Source: Sipunculus nudus (Eukaryota > Annelida > Sipuncula > Golfingiida > Sipunculidae). Taken from it: a DNA stretch of 64,000 nucleotides. Each line of letters starts with the position of its first letter. Position 1 is the stretch's first letter. This document shows positions 1 to 11,888 of this stretch, in pieces. The stretch is from contig CM049306.1 in the NCBI GenBank assembly GCA_026874595.1, forward strand, positions 94,541,642 to 94,605,641, given 5' to 3'. The notes beneath the pieces are model-generated. The model was not told the origin of the DNA and did no database searches. It saw only the letters and a list, made by a program, of their open reading frames with translations. Both the position numbers and the translations under genes were made by a program.

Positions 1-565
1 ACTGATCAATAAAAACAAGCACAAAACAAACAGGCCCTACACTCCCAGAAATCCCAGGTAAACTTACAATACAGCAATCTATGCAGTAAGCACCATAGTT
101 TTGTTTATGGGGACTTCAACAAAATACTTAACAACCATTGAAGCAATATATATATCCATAAACCGTTGCGGTGCACTCCTCAATTAGCATGTGACCGTAC
201 TGATACTAATCTTCGCAACAGATACCTGAGAGTACCTAAGAGCATTGTGTTTCATTAAACATATTTACAGAGAATATTTGACATTTTTGGCAAATATAGG
301 TAGGTCACTGCATTGAATGGCTCAGGATTTGGCATATTTACTCCTTCACCTGCTTTCAGTGAGTGCTACTTATGTATAAGAGTGACCCAGTATGTGTCAA
401 TCACACCGAGGGGCAAAGAATGTTGACACACTACTAAGGTATTCAATCTATATCGAAGATAAAACACAGCCATATGGCATACCTGATTCCACAAACATAT
501 AATAATATATGCTGGCTATATTGGAATGTGTATATGCTGCATAGGGACCTACCATACACACTGTG

Positions 566-644
566 ATCCATCTGCACTTGCCCATAGGACTTTTAAATCA
601 GAAAATTCACCTGTCCAGAGAAACCCAATGGTCCTTAAAATTTA

Positions 645-714
<70 letters not shown>

Positions 715-986
715 GTGCACCATGAGCACTATACACTGAAAACACAATTTGAATAACTAACTTATAAGTTCTGCTGACTGGTGTGAAATTGGTACCTAAT
801 CGTCATTACATGCTAATTCATGCATTCACAATTAAGAATAATTTTTAAATGTTAAATTTAGCATTTCCTTAGTTATTGGGTAGAAAATAACTGAGAATAA
901 TTCATGTATTATTTTCACTCAAATATTATATTATAACAAATTTTCTAAGAGCAAAATAATTAGATGAAAGCTTTGGCAATCATGCA
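566..986. repeat. Dispersed repeat copy 1 (about 420 bp)
   Basis: Runs from a GCACTTGCCCATAGGACTTT block to ATGAAAGCTTTGGCAATCAT and matches 8288-8607 in the same orientation, apart from the AC array inside it. Confidence 0.85.
648..714. repeat. (AC)n microsatellite
   Basis: Nearly pure AC dinucleotide tract of about 57 bp followed by a short AT tract. It interrupts one copy of a dispersed repeat (see 566-986). Confidence 0.98.
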
Positions 987-1194
987 ATCTATATCAAAGA
1001 TAACACACAGCCAAATGGCATACCTGATTCTACAAACATATATGCTGACTGGCATTATTGGAACATATATATATCAGTCATATGAATATGTTGCATAGGG
1101 TCCTACCATACATATTTTGATCCTTCTGTGAGAAATATACAATTCTGGAGCAGTCAATGTGTTACCACAATACTTTTAACTAGATATTTCTTGG

Positions 1195-1994
1195 CACCAG
1201 ACAATTAACCCCCTCCCCTCAGCCCTTGATAAGATGCATCTTACCTGTAAGTTTGGTGACTGTACCAACAATTTTTTTTTTAAGTAATTGCCGTAATTTC
1301 ATTTTAACATTATCACAACTGTGACCTTGAAAAAATGTATCAAGGTCATCCATGTTAAAATTTCACCTAGCCATTGGTAAGATGCATCAAACTGGTGGGT
1401 TTGGTGACTGTACCTCAAATTCTTACAAAGTTATTCAGTTTAAACATCATTTTAGCAAGAAAAGAACATAAGGTGACGCCACCTGTCTTCTGCAGAAAAC
1501 AATGCTATCAAAGATCTTATGTCAATTTGATTTTTGGACCAATCAATGTATCCCTTACTGAGATATTAAAGTTTACATCATTTCAGCGTTATCGCCTCTG
1601 TGACCTTTAAAAAATGCATCAAGGTCATCCATATTCGAACTTGGCCTGGCCCTTGATAAGATGCATCTAAACTATAGGTTTGGTGACTGTACCACAAATT
1701 CTTTTTGAGTTATTGCCCTAATATCATTTTACCATAATCACTGCTGTGACCTTGAAAAAATGCATTAAGGTCATCTATGTCTGAACTTGACCTAGCCATT
1801 GATAAGATGCATCAAACCTGTGGGTTTGGTGACTGTACCTCAAATTCTTACAAAGTTATCGCGTTAACATGATTTTAACAAGAAAATGAAACAAGGTGGC
1901 GCCACCTGTCTTCTACAAAAGACAAAGCTATCCAAGATCTTCGGTCAATTTGATTTTTTGGTCATTCCATATATCCCTTACTCAGATATTAAAG
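1195..1994. mobile_element. Tandem-monomer transposon fragment carrying TCAAGGTCA inverted pairs
   Basis: About two copies of a 420-bp composite unit, with GGTG(A/G)CGCCACCTGTCTTCT at about 1473 and 1895. Units repeat TGATAAGATGCATC and GTTTGGTGACTGTACC. No coding potential. Confidence 0.75.
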
Positions 1995-2539
1995 GGGCCC
2001 AATCACCTATAATGCATGTTGAGTTAACAGGAAAAATAGTTTCTTCCCATTAAAATAAATCTGTACCAGCCAAAACATTGCCTTGAAACAGTTTGCTAAC
2101 TCCTGTAAACGAGTGCTGAAAACAGTGGACCGGGCACGATGGCAGGTGTCAACAAAAACACAGTGTGTGGGGCCATGTGCAGCACGGAGCCAGAACACAT
2201 GCAATAAGGAGATGCCCTGACTGACTTGGCCAATAAAATATAATACATGTTCCTGCTGGCTGAAACACTGGGTGTTGTCCCTATTAATCGGACCTCCGTC
2301 ACGCAGCCTTGTTATGGAAACAAACACACGTTGACTGTGTTTACCAACACGCACGGTCATAACAAGTTGTTAACTAGAATATCAGCAGAAGCTGACAAAA
2401 GCCCTCAGCCAAAACAACAGTGTTTAGAGGTGGTAACAGTTACAAGTACTAAATATCTGTTCTCACATGGATGAATATCTGTACATGTCTCAGTTATAAA
2501 TTTAAAATGGAGAGGTATGTACCATGATTCATAACAATC
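1995..2539. other. Unassigned sequence between repeat blocks
   Basis: No repeat or exon was recognised. Open frames of 68-117 codons on both strands lack splice logic or any similarity I know. Confidence 0.5.
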
Positions 2540-3414
2540 CACCAAATGCTTCCTGAAAAATAAGCTTCTAAGTTTTATTCTATTATAAGCTCTGTGACCT
2601 TGAATAGTAGGTCAAGGTCACCCATCTTCGAACTTGACCGAGATTTTGTAGATATACGTCTTCACCAAAGAAATAAAATTCCTCTTGTGAATCCTTTTAG
2701 AGATATCCCGCTCACAAGGCCAAAGTTGATAAATCCAAGAAAAATTCATTAAAAATCAGAAATTGCAGGTGGCGCCCCCAAACTTCTGCAGCAGTTACAG
2801 ACCATCAGTCCCTATGATCATAGTAAGAATTGTGAAAATCCACCTAATGGTTTCTGAGAAATAAGCTTCTAAATGTTTTTTCTATAATCAGCTCTAAAAC
2901 GTAGAAAAATAGGTCAAGGTCACCCATCTTCAAACTTGACGAGATTTTGTCAATATACATCTTCACCGAAAAAATAAAATTCCTACGGTGAATCCTTTTA
3001 GAGATATCCCGCTCACAAGCCCAAAGTTGAAAAATCCGATAAAAATTCATTAAAAATCAGAAATTGTAGGTGGCGCCACCAAACTTGTGAAGCAGGTACA
3101 GACTATCAGTCCCAATAATCATAGTAAGTTTTGTGAAAATCCACCAAATGGTTACTGAGTAATAAGCATCTAAGTGTTTTTCTATAATCAGCTCTAAAAT
3201 GTAGAAAAATAGGTCAAGGTCACCCATCTTCGAACATGACCGAGATTTTGTCGATATTCATCTTTACCGAGGAAATAAAATTCTGACGGTGAATCCTTTT
3301 CAAGATATCCCGCTCACAAGGTAAAAGTTAACGGACGCCGGACGGACGGACGGACGGACAGCTTGGGTGACGACAATATCCCATCAGCCTAAGGGCTGAG
3401 GGCTAAAAAGCTGT
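2540..3414 (+). mobile_element. Tandem-monomer transposon, three ~305-bp units with ACGG tail
   Basis: Units share AAATAAGC, TAGGTCAAGGTCACCCATCT and GAGATATCCCGCTCACAAG. The array ends in a (GGAC)n microsatellite at about 3336-3359 and a tail with an imperfect hairpin (AGCCTAAGGGCTGAGGGCT, then AAAA). This is the pearl/HINE-like layout. Confidence 0.8.
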
Positions 3415-6022
3415 ATGCAAGGTTATGAGACTGTGTGCTGGGATGGTTCTGCTGGGAAACCTCTGTATAAAGCAATAGGCAAAATATTGACCACGATTAT
3501 GTACCTTTAAAGATATGTGCGAATTTCACCAAATATGGGAATATTCAAGGTCAAGGCCACTCTCTTAGGAATGGTCATGACCCCCAATTAAAATAAACAT
3601 CATCCCATAAACCATATCTATGTATATGCATAATATAAAAGAAATCTTTGCATTAGTTTTTGACTTATAATGCTCACAGTACTGTAAAGTGGCAATGATG
3701 GCGTAATAAACAGCAGGAAAACAACCAAAAGAATAATAGGTGGCGCTACCAGTTTCCGGTACATGACAACACTATCCAAGATCTTCAGTCTGTTGATTTT
3801 TGGACCAATCCATGCATCCCTTATCGAGATATTAATGATTTTGTGTGATATTCACCATATATGGCAATATTCAAGGTCAAGGCCACTCTCATAAGAAAAG
3901 TCATGACCCCAATTTATATAAACAGCATCCCATAACCCATGTCTATGTATATGCATAATATGAAAGAAATCTGTGGCAATTTTGGGGGTATAAAAAGGCA
4001 GGAAAACAAGTAAAGAATAATAGGTGGCACCACCAGTTTCTGGAACCAGAGTTGGGTCTAAAAGTATTTGTATTTGAAGTAACTGTAATTACAATTACTT
4101 TTTCAAGTAATTGTAATTGTAATCGATTACATTTTCTAATCCTAGAAAGGAACTGTAATTGTAATCGATTACTTTTAAAAGTTATTGTTGAAACAATTAC
4201 TTTTCAATTACTTTTGGGTATATTTGTCTCATATGATAATTCCATCAAACTCTAAAATTCATTGAAGCATACCTGGCTATCAACCAAATTTCCATGGTTG
4301 TTCCTCAAGTACTTTAAGGGCATATTTGCATTTTAAATAAAATGTTTATTATCGCAGGCTACTAGTTCATTTTGACTGAACAGAAAAGTTTTGCTGAATA
4401 GAAAAGTTCCCAGGCAAAAATTTCGTAATGTAAAGACTTCAGGTTCCCCTGGGGGTATACCTGTGGGTTTTAAGGGGGGAGGTAGAGGGTAATTTTAAAT
4501 GATTTAATATCCCCCTTCTTAATCTGAAGATGGAGGTTATCTGAAATCTGAAATAAAAACAATCTGAAATCTCTACCCTTGCACATGAACTTGTCTCCAA
4601 TCATATACTTTTATATGGTTCTGTGTATGAGTACACACAGTAAACGTGTATCTGTTTCCTATATTACAAGACCAGAGGTTCGATCTTGCCAAAACAGTTC
4701 CAAAACAGTAGAAACATTGAAAGAAACACTGGTTTTGATGACTGAAAAGTCTTTATTTATGAAGTTTCGTGGTACAGCCACCAGGTGTAGTGCACACTAT
4801 GTACATGTATATGTTCTGCACACTAGCAAAATGTATAAGGGCAGATAACAATATATTTTAAGGGGAAAAAAAAAATATACATCATGTGTATATATCATGC
4901 CCAATATGTGAACAGGTCCCTTTAATTATAACTCCACAAGGTGCAAGAGATACTATGTTTCAGTCACTGTTCGCTGATTTGTTTGCAGGCAACTTTACTC
5001 AAAATGTAAGTTAAAGAAAGGTTTTCATGATATTTTTTAGGTGTAGGGTAAAAACCTTAGAGAAAACCCAATAAACTTTGTAGGTAATCTTGATCACTAT
5101 TACTTTTTCTTCAAAGGATTCTTTACCATAGAGCAATCCAGACCGTTATCATTCACAAGTGTATCAGATGAAAATTTTGTGTCACTTCCGAATGGGGTCT
5201 AAGATGACACTGTCTGAAGTTAAACTGTAAATGTCACATGATTGGGGCCACCTTTGTTCTGGTTGGCACAGTGACCTGTGATAGAATTGTGACACACATT
5301 TTTCTTGGCTTTGATTACTGTATTTCCAATGCAAATGAACCACTTATCGAATTTTCATTAGGATCTTGGTAATATTCTAGATATGCTGTATCCAAGAGTG
5401 CTCCAGTTAAATTCATTTAATTAAAATTTAATTCATTTATTAAATTTGTTGAGACTGTTTTAAATATTTTAGGGGCTCAAACCAACCTGTAATCCAGTTG
5501 CTGTTCTTGTCATGATGAAATTGCCTTAAAACAGAGAAGTAATTGCAAAAGTAACTGTGATTACTTTAAAAAGTAATTGTAATTGTAATTGATTACTTTT
5601 CTGAAAACACAAAAGTAATTATAATTGTAAATGATTACTTTTAAAAGTAATTGTATTTGTAATCGATTACTTTAAAAGTACTTGGACCCAACTCTGTCTG
5701 GAACATGACAACCATATCCATGATCTTCGATCAACTTGATTTTGGGATCAATCCATGCAAGATTTCTTGAGATATTTAAGAATTTCTGTGATTTTCCCCA
5801 AAATTGGACATATTCAAGGTCAAGGACATCCTCCTAGTAGAGGTCATAATCTCATTTTTAATAGGCGTCGTCCTCTCACCCATATCTATATATATACCAA
5901 GTTTGGTAAAGATCAGTGAAATATTTTTTGAGATATCGCGCCAACAAGATTTATAAGCGGCGGCTGCGGAGGGACCGTCATGAAAACATAGTATCCCCCA
6001 ACTTTGTCCGGGGATACAATCA
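3415..6022 (+). mobile_element. Tandem-monomer transposon with GTATCCCC hairpin tail, split by a hAT MITE
   Basis: Units contain ATTCAAGGTCAAGGCCACTC and TATCTATGTATATGCATAAT. The tail has GTATCCCC at 5991-5998 and GGGGATAC at 6010-6017, an 8-bp perfect stem. The element is interrupted at 4047-5696. Confidence 0.75.
4047..5696. mobile_element. hAT-type non-autonomous element with 8-bp target duplication
   Basis: Ends are CAGAGTTGGGTC and its complement GACCCAACTCTG. The flanks are the identical octamer TCTGGAAC (4039-4046 and 5697-5704). CAG-type ends plus an 8-bp duplication are the hAT hallmark. Subterminal blocks of alternating GTAATTGTAATCGATTAC occur at both ends. No transposase frame is seen in its 1650 bp. 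Confidence 0.93.
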
Positions 6023-8287
6023 GAAAATTTTCTCCTTTTGTTACAACAAATTACAACTGTACTTTCAGACAAACAAACTTGGGGTGCTCCTTTCCTCTGG
6101 TCTACACGAGTGTAATCAGTTATTAATATCAACCATATATCAGGTCCCTGGACTCTGCATCATAACCACCATTTTGGCAAAATGTTTGTCTTTACAAATA
6201 AAACACTCAATTATTGTTTGTTAAAACACATGCACTCATCATTGTAACTTTCAATTTAACCTGAAAAAATGACACAACACTGTGTTAACATTTTTCCATT
6301 TACCCACCATAATGTCAAGGGGATCCAACATATGATTTATTAACTAAACTCCATTCAACCACCTGTCCACCGTTTTTTTCATTATCATTTTTATACAGTG
6401 CACTAAATCTTACCTTCATTTACCTCAGAGGTCAGTAAGATAAATGTGGCAATTTATCTAACAGCAAAATAAAGCTCACCGATGAATGAATTCCAAATAA
6501 TTAGTCCAGAAAGAAATATGACTAAAAAGATCTTGCGACATATTAATGACCTAAAACTACAAACACTAGACAATTCGTAATGTTGATGTCACAGTGGTAT
6601 TTGTATGTCACACATTTGTTATGTCACACATACATTCCTCCTACATTTTATGGATAAACATATATGGCCACTTTAACTAACGCCATTCATTATCACGGCT
6701 CTTTCTAGACTGGTCGTGTTGCAAAGAAACATATTTATTTAATTCATGTTTAAAGCACCAAAAACTGTCACAATACCTGCCTTGACACAATTCAGCTACT
6801 TTGTATTGGCAAACAAAATATATGTTAAAGAAATATTATGAAAAATTAGGTAAGCAGGGGTGTTGGAACAGAGTATAATCTGTATTTTATATTGTAAAAA
6901 TAATGTACTAGTCCGGATTTTTGTCTGTACTTTGTCCCAGCAAATAAAAAAAAAACAGTATTTTTATGTGTAAACTGGCCATGACACAGATATTCCATCA
7001 GATTCATGATGTAATCAACAACTGTAGCCACTGTAACCTTGGCATGCATCAGCAGGTCAGATTAGTTCATCCGCCTCCATATCCCCACCTCCATCCCCAC
7101 CGGGATGCTGCCTAATGAAGAGTCTGGACAGAGTCCCCCTGGATACATGACAGACCAATACCAGTCTAATGTAATGCCTAATACACCCTCCACCATGACC
7201 ATCACCACAAATCAATAAGGGAACCCTTTTTGTACAGTGTAAGTGTAAGTGTGTGTGTGTGTGGGGGGGGGGGGGCCATTTGAAAGTCCTGATGTGACTC
7301 ACCAAAAATTTATGAGGAGTTTCAGTTGATTCATGGCCATAGACAATAAAAAGTAGCATGGGCTTCTTATGTTAGATAATAGTGGTGTCATAGGGATCAC
7401 AAGAAATGAAACTGATTTTAAATGGCAAACTCCAGCTGAGTCAGATTGTTTGTAATATCCTTCCATTTATTTAATACAAAATTAGGTTTGCAAACTTGGA
7501 TCTTTTAATATATTTGTTAGGTTTTATTTTCCATGAATCATTCAGTGAATATATAATGAAAAATAAATAAAACAATAAATCAAAATCAAACGGAATGAGT
7601 ATGCTTTGAAGCCATCTGTGGGTATTATTAAAGGAACAGTTTCAAAATGTCAATGGAGATATGATAACTGAACATCAAATTTTACATTAAGATAAATCAT
7701 TCCATTAGTGCTAATAGCCCTGAGTCACACACTTGCACCTTTGATAGATTTATCCTCAAAAACCAAAACAAAGACACAATTTAGAAAAAAAAATAATCTC
7801 CTACATGAACAGGAATTAGAGAGAAGCATAAATTTGTGTCTTAATAATTAATAATTAATTATAATAACAATTTATTGCACAAATACTTGATCTGCTCCTG
7901 ACATAATGACAGGACATGACATCAACAGAGAATGCCAGTGTCAAGGGACCTCCTAACTTCTAGACAATCTAAAGATACACCAGAGATGACGGAAAGAAAC
8001 CTAACAAATTGTGCAACTTCCTGGAAGAACAGTCAATAACAGTAAAATGTTATAAAATTGTCAGAATGAAGCTTAGTTTATCCAAGCACTGGCATTTTAA
8101 CATGCAAGTTATATTTCTGATTCTGGGAAAGAATATTGCTGACAATTCTAAAGGAACCAAGTTTATCACAATTTTTTTCTGATGTCACAGGGTCATACAT
8201 AATTTACACCTTCTCTTGCTGGGCCAGGTCTCTTCAGGTCCAGGCACTAGGTCTCAATACCTCCAGCAGCTAAAAGGGCTTCACATT
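6023..8287. other. Non-coding stretch, no gene recognised
   Basis: AT-rich. It contains a GT tract running into poly-G at about 7250-7275 and a small TATGTCACACAT(T/A) duplication at about 6603-6632. No exon was supported. Confidence 0.5.
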
Positions 8288-8607
8288 AGCAGAAAAGTAG
8301 CACTCGCCCAGAGGACTTTAAATCTGAAAATTTACTTGTCCAGAGAAAACCATTGGTCCTTAATTTTTTTTTCATTTATACATAAATGCACAGCTTGAAT
8401 AATTAACTTATAGGTCATTACATGTTAATTTGAGCATTCACGATTAGAAATAATTTTTAAATGTTAAATTTAGCATTTCCTAAATTATTATGTAGACTAT
8501 AACTGAGGAAAATTCATGTACTATTATTTTTACTCAAAAATTATATTATAACAAATTTCCTGAAAGCAAAATAATTAGATGAAAGCTTTGGCAATCATGC
8601 AAAATAC
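8288..8607. repeat. Dispersed repeat copy 2 (about 320 bp)
   Basis: Same order of blocks as 566-986, including TGTCCAGAGAAA, TTAGCATTTCCT and ATGAAAGCTTTGGCAATCAT. It lacks the AC expansion. Confidence 0.85.
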
Positions 8608-11600
8608 ATTATGACACAAGGGCATGTCCTGTTCAGACACAAGTTAGTTTGTCCTAGTTTCTATTTTAATCTTAGGCTGCTAGGTGAGTGATAGTGTCAA
8701 CCACTGGCACTATATTCCAGCTTTACTGCAGCCACCAGCCCAGTGCTGGATGAGGAAAGAATGGAGTTTATATGACAGAGTGATAGTTCTGTACAGGCCT
8801 TAAGGAGACACAGGATGCCACAATCAACTATTGATCTTTATCTCTCCTGGCCTCCTATAATAAACAATGGTATTAAGACCACACATTTTTAGGACCTTAT
8901 TATTAAGACCTTGACCTTTACTGTTGACAGTTCACCATGGCTGCCATTGTGGCCCAGGGAAGGTGATATCATTCTGGGATGATAAACGAGATGGATTTTA
9001 CTGACATGTTGTCCACAAGGCTGGCAGCAGGTATTGTGCAGGACAGCCGCTGTCACAGCATAAGCAGAGCTTCCATGCCTGTCCCAGGCTCCACCAGTCT
9101 ATACTACATGGTCACTAAATGTCAAACGGTGCTACAACATGGCCTGCCCTAACCTGCCATTACTTCCCCCAGTGCCCATCAAATCCAATGCTAGAGAATA
9201 TTTATGTACCCAGCACTCCCAGGCTCCATACCAATTAAGACCACTTTTCATACAAGGAAGCTTTAATGTCAATTTCTGTACATAAAACATGACACAGGCT
9301 CTTCCCAGCATCATGTATTAAAGCCCCCTGTCATCTTGGTAGCTGGTCTAACCATCCTCTGCAACTTCTCCAGGGGAGAAGGGACCATTGATCCACATCA
9401 GATTCAGCCAGACACATTTGGCCAGGGACAATCCAGCATTGGATGATATTTTGGCCTTTGGTCACTTTGATCAGGGTGGACATTCAGTCTAAACAGGATT
9501 GTTAGGCGTAATCCATGCACTGAGCACTGGTTTGGAGCTTAACTATCCATCAAGTGGAAATAAAATCATCTATATGTGAAGTTTGGATTAAAGTGGGAAT
9601 AAAATAATTAAAACATCTTTTGCATATTTGTCAAATAATTTAACCTTTACCAATGTTGACCTGACTTTAAGTCAAAATTTTACAAGACTACCCCTAAACA
9701 CCAAGACCAACCTGAAATGCTCTGAAACATCCAAAGTCTGAATTAAATGTTCCCATCAAGGAACGCTATTTATTGCAGCACTACCCAAATTATTAAAAAA
9801 GGTTTAATTTTCCAAAAAATACAGAATTTTTTTATTAGGTTTGTTAGTTTTTAAACAAGAGGTTATTTTAGGTATATTTGAAAAAAATATATGTAATTAT
9901 GGTAATTTAATATATCCACTTGAAATTAAACTTCTAAGTCCAGATTATTTAAATACAAGGATCATCATTTAAGACACCAGTGAATGAATGCACAAACACT
10001 ATGAACATGTCAAATATAATATACACTAAAACTTAATTACCTTTCAACAAACTAGTTATTATTCCTGGTCTTCTGTCCGTCCATGCTGAACAATGGTCGA
10101 TGACCCGTCATCAAGTCAGCACCTCTACTGGTCATGATGCCTGAAAAATAAACATCCCAAGGTTACACTCACACCAACATATAACTAAAGAGAGGTCACA
10201 GGAGGTCAGAGGTCACTGGTCAGGTGAATCTGATGGATTGGCTGAGGTTCAGACCTGTCTGTGCTTTCCCAGCAGTAGTCAGGTTGTTCCTGAGGTAGCC
10301 CAGGCCAGTGAGCATACTCTTACTTGTGCTGGCCTGTAACACCTGCCCTATGCTATCACAATGAATATATTAACTTTAAAGTATCTCCCAGCAGCCCTGC
10401 CATATTTCTGATCTCTCATCATCACACCAGCATCCTACTAGTTCTCCTCATCCTCTCTGTATAATGTCTAAATGCATTTACGTCATGCAAGGACAACCTG
10501 ATCAATGCAAATAGTTAATTAAAATGAAGTTATACAAAGAGAGTCCTCGGATGAAAATCTGCCTACTTGAGGTCCTGTGGTTAGTGCTGGTAAAGAAAAT
10601 GCAATCGCAGAACCACTAAATGAACTCATGTATATTTACCAAGGTTCATTATTACTTGAGGCAGCCTGGCCCCAGCTCTAACACAGCCTGCCAAAAGCCT
10701 GGCAGGGACTGTATGCAGCCCCAAATTGCCTTCCCCACTAAAGCTGGAGGTCTGTTCTTTCTGCTCACCAAATAATTCATAAACGTCACCTTTGAAAGTT
10801 CAGCTGCCAGCAGAAGACACAGACATTTAACCCATTTCCCGTGCGCAGATCTCCAGGACATGCCAAGAAATTTCTATATAATACTTAAATTAGCACAAAC
10901 CAAATTGCCCCTCTAATTGGAATACCATTTATATCACCAAGGCCACAAGAAAAAATATAATCTAGTATTGTCATTTTGCTTTGTAATCTGAATTTGATGT
11001 TGCCATGTAATTATGAATTATGCAACAGTTCAACTATGTTTACTGCATCACTACTTGACATTAATTCTGAAGGACCCTCAGACTGAGACAGATAATAGCT
11101 TCAAATATTCTTAACGTCTCCTATGGTGATAAATCTTCATTAATTCCTGCAGCTGTTATTTTCATTTATGCAGCAGCATGTTGATTTTTAAACCAGTGGT
11201 TGATTATCCCTTCCAGAATGTCAGTGATTCAACTAATGTCAGTCACTTGTGATATAGTTATCATATCTACTGTAATAATTCATGCATATATGAGAATCAC
11301 TGTCTAAAGATAACTGCCGTGGGGAATTACAAATAGCCTGAATGCCAAAGGCCATAAACTGTCACTGACTCGTTAAAATGACGGGAAGGACAAAATGTCC
11401 AGAGAAAGTAAATGCTTCGTTTGTATAATTTTTTGCAGCTGTAACAAAATACATAATGGTTTAAAATGGACATGAACAATAAGATTATCTCTTATACAGT
11501 ATAAAAGTGACTTTCACATTATGTAAACAAGGGGCCTATGGTTCATGACACTAAGCTGAATTTGCCTCATAGTTATGATAGAAATTTATAGAATCCTAGC

Positions 11601-11888
11601 ATACAAAACACAGGTTAAACTTTTATACATTATATATGATAATGTAATGCAAATGCTACTGATAGTGCCATCTGGAAAATCATAAACAAGTCTATCCTGC
11701 ATATATAGTTGCTTGTGCACCTATGCTAACTAAATGCAAAAGAAGAGCATTTATAGTAAGCTGAGATGAAAATACACAAGATGTTGTGTTAAGTGTCTTT
11801 TTATTGTTTATATTTGATTACAGCTGTACTAATAATTTACTTCTTGTAAAATAGTTCTTCATTTCTGTTGCTAAAGAATAAAAAAAAA
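8608..11888. other. Non-coding stretch, no feature recognised
   Basis: No repeat family shared with the rest of the window and no splice-supported coding segment was seen on either strand. Confidence 0.5.

Larger units (their letters stand above)
442..1125. repeat. Local diverged direct repeat
   Basis: Segment 442-571 is repeated, diverged, at about 985-1125. Both run CAATCTATATC, then GGCATACCTGATT, then GCATAGGG and CTACCATACA in the same order. Confidence 0.8.

Noticed and set aside
1-441. Possible repeat or gene at the window start
   Set aside because: No shared repeat, exon or motif was recognised.
526-756. 76-codon frame with a long His-Thr run
   Set aside because: It is a translation of the AC microsatellite and has no supporting splice or family signal.
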